Below, piece after piece: positions 52,065 to 60,445 of a stretch of DNA of 64,000 bases. The stretch is from Ustilago trichophora (lineage: Eukaryota; Basidiomycota; Ustilaginomycetes; Ustilaginales; Ustilaginaceae): contig OOIN01000008.1 in assembly GCA_900323505.1 (NCBI GenBank), forward strand, positions 1,054,001-1,118,000, read 5' to 3'. Each line of letters starts with the position of its first letter. Positions within the stretch are counted from its first letter, which is position 1. A program made the position numbers and the translations under genes. The notes beneath the pieces were generated by a model. The model saw only the letters and a program-made list of their open reading frames with translations, did no database searches and had not been told where the DNA came from.

Positions 52065-52556
52065 CTGTATGGGGCAAGTGCAAGGGGGAATCAGAGGTCA
52101 GCTACTGGGTCAGGGGAACAGTGACGAGGAAGAAAGGGGGGGCTGACATTCCAACTTGATGGCATAGATGCTGTTGGAAAGGCTGATCTGCGCTCAGGAG
52201 CATGATGCGAGGGCTGTGCGAAAAAGAGGCAACGTCGGCTTCTCGAAGTTGCACGAACGCATGCCTCGAAAGCGAACAGCGAGCAACGATGGCGACTGTC
52301 GCAAGACGCCAGAAAGCAGATAGAGACGAGACTAGAAGTCACCGTCCCAATGTGCCAGACGTGGTGCGATAGCGGTCGTGATCATAGAACTCTGGCAGTG
52401 CATGGACCATGACCAACGAATTGATTGGACCACCAGATGATGACCACGTATGCCGTTGATCTCGACAGCGATCAAAGCAAGTTGATACAGTATGCCACCA
52501 AGAAAGCAAGATGCTTTGGAGAAGAATGTGGATAGGCGGAGCAGATGATGCTTACC
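52065..52556 (-). other. Probable 5'UTR intron of the ADP/ATP carrier gene
   Basis: On the minus strand a donor GTAAGC starts at 52556 and an acceptor CAG ends at 52065, just upstream of the ATG at 52059. A GCTGAC branch-like sequence lies about 40 nt before the acceptor with C/T-rich sequence between. This would be about 490 bp, longer than the coding introns here. A TACAGTA heptamer (52486-52492) falls inside it. Not proven without transcripts. Confidence 0.5.
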
Positions 52557-52559
52557 TGT

Positions 52560-54234
52560 ACTACGAAGGAGAGGTGGTAGGTAGGTGAGGAAAAGGTAGG
52601 AAGGAAAGCGACGACGGAAGAAAGGTATTTTTGAAGGAACTGGGCGCGGGCGAGGGCCAGGGGTGAGAGCGACGAATGATTGGTGGGCGCCCAGCCTAGG
52701 ATTGCGCGATGGAGAACCGCTCTCAGACCAACGGCAGGTGCAAGGACATTGAAGCAAGGCCAGCAGAAGAAAAAAAAAAATCCTTAGCGTCGAGCGCCGA
52801 GGAAGAAGCAAGGACACTGGTGTTCCGCCTGCCAACGGAAAGATCGAGGACAGGATAGGGAGAGACCGGAGCAAACACAAAAAGAGAAGAGACAGGAAAT
52901 TCGAAAATTGAAGTTGTGTGGTGCCAAGCTGGAATTTCAACTTCGACCGATCTTGACGATGCAGAGGCACTGTGCCTGCTCCGGCCAAAAAAAAAAAAAA
53001 AAAAAAAGTTTTGCATTTCACTTTCAGCCTTTGTGTGGCAGAGGTTCATTTTCGGGAAGATCCAGGTCGCAAGCCCTTATGGTTTGCACTCACCGCAAGC
53101 AAGGCGATCGGGCCCATTCTGAAATACGGGCCGCACTGACCGGTCGCTCGTCCTGACTCCAGCACGGAGCACCGAAGAGAAACCAATGTCGAGGCGAGGC
53201 AAGCCAAGGCGAAAAGAGAAGAAAAAAAATCTTTTCCAGGGTTGGCCTGCTGTCTAACTTGTGCGCGCACAGCTGAACCCCGAGATAAGTAGTGTGTTTG
53301 TGACGCTCCCTCGCTGTAGTTCTTCCACGCGCCAGCGAGGAACCGGTCTTTTCGGAAAGAAGAAGAAAATCGACCTGGCGCGAGAAGAATGAAGAATCCT
53401 TGAATACAAAACCGAGTTCAAGGTTTTGAATGGGTTCGAAAAAGTGCTTCACAGTTCTGAATTCAAAGGAACTGGCCGGAGCAGCTGCGGTTTGTATTGG
53501 ATCGATTCGAAATCAGTGGCTGACTTGGAAGCGGAAGGAGCCCCTTCGGGTCCGAGGCCTATCACACACACCTGTCAATTGTCTGTCTGCAGAGCGGGAT
53601 TTGAGAAGATCGGCATTCCCATGTCGCAACGGTGAATTTCTCATCCCAGTCGTGCCTTCACTACCTATGGCCAACCAAACTTGGGCTCTATGCGTCGTTC
53701 GAGTACTCCGTCTTGTTCGAGTCGCCTGGCTGGGAGCAGTCAAGGAAGACCAGGTTGTCGTATGTGCTGACTGGGGTCAAGCGGTCCGTCGTGGGATTTT
53801 GCCAAAACTCGAATTTGGTGACGCTTTTCCCAGAGCAAATCACAAGCTTTCGAATTGTGGATTTTGACCTCGTTGGAGTGACGCTTGGACAGCGGCTTCC
53901 CTTGGAAGTGTGTACTTTGCCGGGGCCCCCGACGGAATGGGTGCTCAAGTTTGAATTGTCTGTTCACATGTCGCGATTGTGTGTTCTCTCTTTCTTTCCA
54001 GCATGGCAGACAGCGTAGTGCGCTTGATTTCACCCAGTGTCAAGTCGCCGATCCGAAGGCGGGTGAATTGTTTGCCGCCTTCTTCATGTAAGAGCCTCTA
54101 CGATGTAACAATCTAGGGCCGAAACATCTTAATCCCAGTGACAAGCATCTCATTCTGCCTGAATACGAATCTGGGTATATTGGTGCGATATCGTATAACA
54201 TGTGGTGATAAATAGCATATTCGACCCGTTGCGG
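52560..54234. other. Carrier promoter and featureless DNA
   Basis: About 1.7 kb without a supported gene. Near 52560-52900 the minus strand is pyrimidine-rich (promoter or leader of the carrier gene), and an A21 run lies at 52987-53007. Between 53426 and 54091 several overlapping plus-strand frames of 68-145 codons exist (53430-53867, 53632-54018, 53885-54091); none has a recognisable domain. Confidence 0.45.
52987..53007 (+). repeat. Poly(A)21 tract
   Basis: Twenty-one A residues (T21 on the strand of the ADP/ATP carrier gene), upstream of its promoter region. Confidence 0.9.
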
Positions 54235-54920
54235 CTACCTTTTGGATGCCCCGCCCTTGTTCGATGTTGATTTGGTCGAAGGACCAAAGATTCTCTCTCG
54301 CGCTAAACGATACTCCTCTTGTCGCTGCTCCACCGTCTTACGTTCCTGTGATGCCGAGTTGGATGAATTCGCCAAAGTACCGTCGCTACGCATGCCTGGA
54401 GCAGCCTCTTTGGGGCGTTGCAGAATGCGTGGCGGCGCTGCCGCGATCGTCACGCCACCGTGAGGCTTTAAGACGGAAGGCTGCGAATCGCTGTTTCGCT
54501 GAGCGCTGGTCACGTTTAAGCGATGGCCAAAAGCATCCGCAGGCAGACTGCGACCATGAACTGAGGCGACTATTGGAACTGGGGCAGGTGCTTGTGAGTT
54601 GCTGCCCGAATGAAAGGAGTTATTGCCAAAGTTGCTATGTCAGAGCGATTGTCCGCATCGGAACGGAATGGAATGATGCGGCCATGAACTTACGCTTCCG
54701 TCCACTGGTGCTTGGATGCACGAAACACATCAGCTCGGCCGGCATTTGGATTTTTCGTATTGGCGATGTCGCTGTTGTCGTCGTCGCTACTGCTCTCTGC
54801 ATCCCAGTCGTCGACTACTTCGCTTTCCTGCTGCCGTTGTCGGGATGCGGCCGATGGCTTGGACGGTTTGAATTTTGATGTTGACACAACGGCTTGTTCT
54901 CCTATTATTGAGTTACTCAT
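54235..54920 (-). CDS. SUZ-domain RNA-binding protein (SZRD1-like)
   Basis: Two exons on the minus strand: 54920-54694 and 54601-54235, with a 92 bp intron (donor GTAAGT, acceptor GGGCAG), giving 197 aa. The start MSNSIIGEQAVVSTSKFKPS leads to a conserved-looking VVDDWDAESSSDDD segment, similar to the ESWEEAAD start of SZRD1-type proteins. The SUZ domain lies at about 132-184: PPRILQRPKEA, a Ser/Asn spacer, then TVEQRQEEYRLARERIFG. SUZ motifs bind RNA in small cytoplasmic proteins. The tail is basic. The exact role in fungi is not known to me. It is divergently arranged with a non-canonical nucleotidyltransferase gene. Confidence 0.8.
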
Positions 54921-55832
54921 CTTGAGATGTACGTATTATAGCTCCCAGAGCGGCTGTCCCGATATCTCTCCTGCAGGCTGCCTACTTGGCTTTCAGAGTT
55001 CGCGATCGCAGCGGGGTAATGCTTGCCGAGCACAGCGTTGAGCTCGTCGCAGAAGCTCGCCTAGTATCAAGCTCGATGTAGCCTATGCTCGTGGTGATGC
55101 TACCAGTGGCTTCCCTGTGCCGCCCGCCTGGTATGTCAATGCTTGTGAGGAGCCCGAGCGATCCTACTCGTCAACGAATCTGAGAATGGAAGAGGTACGG
55201 AAGGAGCAAGGACCCTGAACTCCGAATCCCGAAACTGTACAATTATTTTTGTGTGCGATTTTGGATACATTTTTATGGCAGCATTTCCTTTGTCTCGATT
55301 TCCCCACTCACTTTTTATTCGTGATACTGAATACAGTATTCTATAAGATTGTGGAGGAAGCCGTGACAAAAAGTTGATGCGCTTTTGTGCATTTGCTGCT
55401 GCAAGCTGAGCTCACTGCCAAAGTGCAGTCAACAGCGCGTTGGCTGCGCCACCAGCCTTTCTCTGAAGAGCTGTCAAAGGCCAACTCCCAAACCTCGACC
55501 ACCATCCCCACATACTCTTTCCTTTATTCTTCGTCTCGGGTCGTCGACGTAGCCACAGATCAACCCGCTATTCGGAACAGTTTGAGAACCTCAACGGCCA
55601 CCGACACGACCGATACAAAAGGTCCATTCTGAGTCGGTGACTTCTAAAGCCCACCTTCCGACGACGATCTCAGTCCAGGACAGCACTGACACTAGCACTC
55701 ACAGCACCGATAGAACAGAGCCTCTCAACTTCTGACGCATACATGCCGTCCTAGTAGGAATACATCACGACTCTCACCCTCGCACGTCCGGCCGTCCGCA
55801 ACGCTGTGCAGGCGAGGCATCCATTCATCAGC
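54921..55832. promoter_or_regulatory. Divergent promoter SUZ protein / nucleotidyltransferase
   Basis: About 910 bp without a supported gene. A TACAGTA heptamer lies at 55332-55338 within AATACAGTATT. A TC/AC-rich leader region precedes the ATG at 55833. Confidence 0.5.
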
Positions 55833-58580
55833 ATGGACGTTCCACTAACCGCAGCCCAGGACACCCCGTTTGCGGATGTCTCGTTCCTCGACAGCAACCT
55901 CGGACAGCCGCAGACAACGCCAGGACCATTCAGCCAGAAAGACATGCAGACAATCGACTTTAGCGCCTCTCAGGCCTACTTCAGTGGCCTCGAAAGCTCA
56001 CGCTCACCGTTGCACGTTGGTAGTCCAAGCCATGTCGGAGGATACGGCTACGAACGTGACACGAGCTTCACATATCCAAACTCTGCCATTTCAGGCCTCG
56101 ACCCTGTCAGCAAGCTTGGATTCACTTCCAATCGCGCCTTTATGCGTCCTCATTCTGGCACAAGCGGCTCGGGCGACGCAGGCGTGTCATACTCGTCACA
56201 TCAGCCCTTGAACGGTTCTCCGCAACTCGACATCCCCATCAAGCCAGCGTACGCCCCACAATCGCCTGGGCGCGCGCCCCGACCTGAGGCCGAAGCAAGC
56301 ACGTCCACCCATCAGCAGCGTAACCTAGAGGCTGCACACAGAGTAGCTGAAGTCGAGCGCCGCAATCGATTGCGGGAGGAAGAGAAGGAGCGCAGAAAGC
56401 TGGCGATACAAAAGCAAGTCGATGATGGCATGGCTGCGCTGAGGTTCGAAAAGGACCAAGTAGCACAGCGCTCAGCTGAAGTGGAACGACGCAACAAGCT
56501 GCGGGAGGAGGAGAAGGCCAACAGAAGACTAGCCATTCAGAAGCAGGTCGAAGACGGCATCAAGGCAATCCAACTGGAAAAGAAACGCCAACGCGCTCGT
56601 GTCGAAGAAGATCGAATGGCCTGCCGAAAATGGCTCTCGGACTTGAGCCATGCTCCAGGTGCGTCTTCCTCAGCTGCTGACGACGCCAACGACACCACCA
56701 TCGACGTCTACACAGCGCTCGGCCGCCAACTGCGAGGCTTTTGGCAAGATTCCCGCCCCGCTGCATCTAGCCAAGCCCAGCGCAACGAGGTCATCTCGGA
56801 CGTTCAACGTGCCATCACCCACAAATGGCCCGATCAAGGCTTGCAAGTGGCAGCGTTCGGCTCCAGCGTCACCGGACTTGTCACCGAATCTTCAGATTTG
56901 GATCTCGTCCTGCTCGATCCCACACGTCCATATGGAGTTGGCACCCCACCAGAGCTCCGCCGCGATCCGAACAACTTTGTCCGTCATTCTGGCGGTATGC
57001 CAGAGTGGTATAGCACCCATCAGATCGCCAATGCTATCCGAGCCTCAAACAAGTTTCGCAGCGTCGTCTCGATAGGCGGTGCAAACGTACCGATCGTCAA
57101 GATGATCCATCGAAAGTACGACATTCCCGCCGACATTAACATCAACGAGCGATTCGGCCTCTTCAATTCCCAGCTCATCTCCGCTTATGCCAACCTGCAG
57201 CCGGATCTCGTGCGCCCGCTCATCTTCTTCCTCAAGCATTGGTACTCGCGTCGCCAGCTCAACGACCCAGCCGGAAAGCGCGGTTCGATGACGTTCAGTA
57301 GCTACACGATTGCTCTCATGGCGCTGCAAGTGCTTCAAGTGGAAGGGGTGCTGCCCAACTTGCAAAGCCCTGACTTGCTCAACAGTCTCAACATCCGACC
57401 CAACTTTCTCTATTCGCGCGTAAAACGGCCTCATCGACGAGGCAACAACGGACGACCGGCCCCGTCTGAAGATTTCGCGCCGCTCCAGAAGTACAATGTC
57501 ACATTCGCCGCTTCTCAGGTCGACGCCGAGCCCTACAGGAGGAAGGCGCTCGAAGTCGCAGGTGGTGGCGAATATCGTAAAGACCGACTGCTTGGGAAGA
57601 TGCTCGCATCGTTCCTGCGCTTCTACCAGCAGCTGGATCGACACACGCAGATCGTTTCTGTTGTCAATGGATCTCCACTGCAACGACGAAAGAAGTCACA
57701 ACCACGACACGTCTTCTTCGACTCAGCAAGCGAGGATGGATTCTCTGAGCTCAACGGGGAGGCTGCCCAACACCTTACGGAGCCCATGCAGAGAGCATCT
57801 AGAGATGCCGAGGGGCGTGCTGCTCTGCGCGAAGAGCAAGCTGATCTCTGGGCCGGTGACGAACTCGTGGTTCAAGACCCATTCATCATCGACCGCAATA
57901 CCTCGCGCAACATCAAGAGCCAGGCAATAGAGAGATGGCAAAGCGAGATGGAAAATGCTATCCACGTGCTCGGCCTTCACAAGTCTGGAGAAGCTTCTAA
58001 GGTGCGACTGGAACATGCTCCACTCGTGCTCGACCTGTGCATCCCGCAGAACGTGGTCTCTGACATGGAAGCCGACGGCCATGGCGTGCAGGCTACTGCA
58101 TTGGCTGGCACGGAGACCGCGTCAGAAGAGCCCTGGCGGCCGGAGGAAGAAGCAGCAGCCCAGGCGCGCGAGATCGCCGTGCAAGCTGCCCAAAGCTTGC
58201 GTAGGGAGAAGAAGAAAAGGGCCCGGCGATCCAAACGTAGCGAAGCGCGACTGTTGCAAGAAGAGGCGGCTATGGTGGAAGACATGATCGATGGCATTGA
58301 GACAGGTCGGGTGACGGGTCTGATGAGCGGAAGCGAACGACATGAAATATGGCGACTGCGCACCGACAACGACCCCAGCAACGGTGGAAACTCGACTGCG
58401 ATTCCGTTCACGTTCAGCGTCGCTAGGATCCATACGCCGAAGAAGACGGATCCGGTGGTGAATGGCGACGCAAAGCTGAGCCCAACCATGTCGATCGCGA
58501 CGACTAGAGCCAACGCATCAGCCTCATCTGAAGATATCGATCTTGTAGCTCTGCGCCTGGAGCGAGATGTCCGTGTGTAG
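55833..58580 (+). CDS. Non-canonical poly(A)/terminal uridylyl polymerase (Cid1-like)
   Basis: Single exon, 915 aa from the ATG at 55833. The nucleotidyltransferase motif is AFGSSVTGLVTESSDLDLVL, with GSS at 343-345, catalytic Asp355 and Asp357, and the third acid Asp434 in ADININ. The PAP-associated central region includes RPLIFFLKHWYSRRQLNDPA and MTFSSYTIALMALQVLQ. This is the Cid1/TUTase/TRF type, not canonical Pap1. Before the catalytic domain are two tandem charged repeats of about 40 aa (starting near 171 and 214; core AEVERRN-LREEEK-LAIQKQV), predicted coiled coil. A basic helical segment (REKKKRARRSKRSEARLLQE) lies in the C-terminal 150 residues. Nucleotide choice (A or U) cannot be told from this sequence by eye. 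DSK2 follows on the same strand 348 bp later. Confidence 0.88.
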   Translation: MDVPLTAAQDTPFADVSFLDSNLGQPQTTPGPFSQKDMQTIDFSASQAYFSGLESSRSPLHVGSPSHVGGYGYERDTSFTYPNSAISGLDPVSKLGFTSNRAFMRPHSGTSGSGDAGVSYSSHQPLNGSPQLDIPIKPAYAPQSPGRAPRPEAEASTSTHQQRNLEAAHRVAEVERRNRLREEEKERRKLAIQKQVDDGMAALRFEKDQVAQRSAEVERRNKLREEEKANRRLAIQKQVEDGIKAIQLEKKRQRARVEEDRMACRKWLSDLSHAPGASSSAADDANDTTIDVYTALGRQLRGFWQDSRPAASSQAQRNEVISDVQRAITHKWPDQGLQVAAFGSSVTGLVTESSDLDLVLLDPTRPYGVGTPPELRRDPNNFVRHSGGMPEWYSTHQIANAIRASNKFRSVVSIGGANVPIVKMIHRKYDIPADININERFGLFNSQLISAYANLQPDLVRPLIFFLKHWYSRRQLNDPAGKRGSMTFSSYTIALMALQVLQVEGVLPNLQSPDLLNSLNIRPNFLYSRVKRPHRRGNNGRPAPSEDFAPLQKYNVTFAASQVDAEPYRRKALEVAGGGEYRKDRLLGKMLASFLRFYQQLDRHTQIVSVVNGSPLQRRKKSQPRHVFFDSASEDGFSELNGEAAQHLTEPMQRASRDAEGRAALREEQADLWAGDELVVQDPFIIDRNTSRNIKSQAIERWQSEMENAIHVLGLHKSGEASKVRLEHAPLVLDLCIPQNVVSDMEADGHGVQATALAGTETASEEPWRPEEEAAAQAREIAVQAAQSLRREKKKRARRSKRSEARLLQEEAAMVEDMIDGIETGRVTGLMSGSERHEIWRLRTDNDPSNGGNSTAIPFTFSVARIHTPKKTDPVVNGDAKLSPTMSIATTRANASASSEDIDLVALRLERDVRV

Positions 58581-58928
58581 TCATAACAACTTGATTCGCC
58601 TCGTGGCTAGTCCATCAACTGTGGAATTGGCGCCATCCTCTGCATAGTCTCTGGGTTGGTGATCATCTCTCGGAATTGCCCAGATCGCAACATCTCTTGA
58701 ATCTGCGGTGCTTAGGGTTGCGAGGATGCAGCGCCAGTATTTGAGTGTTTTCAAGTGTGCTTCGAGATCTAACAAGGTTGACGCAAGCGTCATCCTGACC
58801 TCAGCCGAAAACTCCACATGCTGCGCGCGGGCAGCGTGGCCTGGGCGCGGGAGCCCGAAATTGATGAGGATGCCACCGACTGCACGTTTCTTTCCTTCCG
58901 CAACCATCACCCTTCTGAAGCTACAAAT
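58581..58928 (+). promoter_or_regulatory. Intergenic and possible DSK2 leader
   Basis: 348 bp between the polymerase stop and the DSK2 start at 58929. An in-frame ATG at 58818 would extend DSK2 by 37 residues. Confidence 0.5.
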
Positions 58929-60263
58929 ATGGCTGACACAACGGACGCGGCGACGCCGCTCAAGATCAACATCAAAGGTCCTTCCGACCTGAAGCTCAGC
59001 ATCGACATTACTTCCGATCAGACGGTGCGACAACTCAAGGAGGCCATCGAGAAGCAGAAGCCCGACGTTCCTGCGGATGCCCAGCGACTGATCTACGCCG
59101 GCAAAGTCCTGAAGGATGACGAGGCGCTTTCAGTCTACAAGATAAAGGACGGCAACACGGTCCACATGGTCAAGTCTGCCGCTCGATCCGCACCTACCAC
59201 TGGCAATCCCTCGGTCCCAGGTACAGCGCCTTCGGGCGCAGGAGCTTCGGGCAACGCCGCTGCTTCGCAGTCGCAAGGCGTGCCTTCCAACTTTTCCGCC
59301 GGTCAGAACTTCACCAACAATCCGCTCTCTGCCCTCAATCGTGCCGACTATGCAGGTCCTCACATGGCAAGGCTACTCAACGAGAGCGGTGGAGCCTTTG
59401 GCGGCATGGGACTCAACCCTCGTGACCCAAACATGATGATGGGCCTCATGCAGAACCCAGAGGTCCAACGCCAGATGAGGGATATGATGTCTCGTCCCGA
59501 GTTCATCGACCAAATGGTCGCCATGAATCCACAGCTGCAAGCACCGCAGATTCAAGAGATGTTGCGATCTGAGCAGTTCCGAGAGATGATCACCAACCCA
59601 GAGACTATGCAGAGGATGGCGCAAATGTCGCAGCTCATGGAGAGCGCCGGTATGGGCGGAATGGGAGGTATGGGTGGTCTGGGTGGCTTTGGAGGCTTTG
59701 GCGGAGGAAACAACAATGGCGGTGGTGGACAGTGGCCTCCTCCCGGTGCCTTTGGCGACAGCGGTAACACGGGCAGCGGCGGCAACAACAATGGCGGCAA
59801 CGCCAACAACGGCAACGGCAACGGCAATCGAGGCTTCTTCACCGGCTCAGGCAATGACAACAACAACGGACGCAACAACGGCCAAGGAAACACAGGCTCG
59901 TTCAGCGGCAACTTCAATGGCGTTGGAAATGCGGGTGGAGATGCCGGCAGCGGCCAAACGCCACCGAACCCTTTCGCCGACCCCTCTTTCCTCCAGCAGA
60001 TGTTTGGCGGTGGTGGAGGTGCAGGCGGCTTCGGTGGACTCGGAGGGTTCGGAGGATTTGGAGGCTTTGGAGGCGGAGCAGCAGCATCGCGGGATACACG
60101 CCCGCCTGAGGAGCGATTCTCTTCGCAGCTCGAACAGATGCAGTCGATGGGATTCTACGACGGTCAGGCCAACGTGAGAGCGCTGCTGATGGCCGGCGGA
60201 AGCGTAGAGGGTGCGATTGGCATTCTCCTCGACAACCCGAATCCACCTGCACCAGGCAACTGA
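58929..60263 (+). CDS. DSK2: Ubiquilin (UBL-UBA shuttle protein)
   Basis: Single exon, 444 aa from the ATG at 58929, chosen because the ubiquitin-like domain follows at once and the context is good (A at -3, G at +4). An in-frame ATG at 58818 would give 481 aa. The UBL domain covers about residues 10-83 (LKLSIDITSDQTVRQLKEAI, RLIYAGKVLKDDEAL). STI1-type repeats follow, with DPNMMMGLMQNPEVQRQM and PEFIDQMVAMNPQLQ. A long Gly/Asn-rich disordered region comes next, and the UBA domain is C-terminal (about 394-438: LEQMQSMGFYDGQANVRALL). DSK2 delivers ubiquitylated proteins to the proteasome. The Gly/Asn-rich part is richer in Asn than in most ubiquilins and is prion-like in composition. Convergent with the DUF726 gene. 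Confidence 0.96.
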   Translation: MADTTDAATPLKINIKGPSDLKLSIDITSDQTVRQLKEAIEKQKPDVPADAQRLIYAGKVLKDDEALSVYKIKDGNTVHMVKSAARSAPTTGNPSVPGTAPSGAGASGNAAASQSQGVPSNFSAGQNFTNNPLSALNRADYAGPHMARLLNESGGAFGGMGLNPRDPNMMMGLMQNPEVQRQMRDMMSRPEFIDQMVAMNPQLQAPQIQEMLRSEQFREMITNPETMQRMAQMSQLMESAGMGGMGGMGGLGGFGGFGGGNNNGGGGQWPPPGAFGDSGNTGSGGNNNGGNANNGNGNGNRGFFTGSGNDNNNGRNNGQGNTGSFSGNFNGVGNAGGDAGSGQTPPNPFADPSFLQQMFGGGGGAGGFGGLGGFGGFGGFGGGAAASRDTRPPEERFSSQLEQMQSMGFYDGQANVRALLMAGGSVEGAIGILLDNPNPPAPGN

Positions 60264-60445
60264 TCTCAATCTACTGTACAACGGGTTCTATCCTCGCTTT
60301 CTCCGTCTACTTTGTTTGTAATCCGCTTTACACATGACAGTTTTGCTCAACAGCGCTGTGGTCTTCGCTACAAACTTGGCAAGCGTGTTGTTTTATCTTC
60401 CGAAAAAGTGTATTGCTCTGATCGTGAACAGACAAGCAATTTGTA

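Noticed and set aside
52332..53021. 229-codon minus-strand frame upstream of the ADP/ATP carrier
   Set aside because: Starts in the A21/T21 tract and is Leu/Pro/Ser/Phe-rich because the strand is a CT-rich leader; better explained as promoter and 5'UTR.
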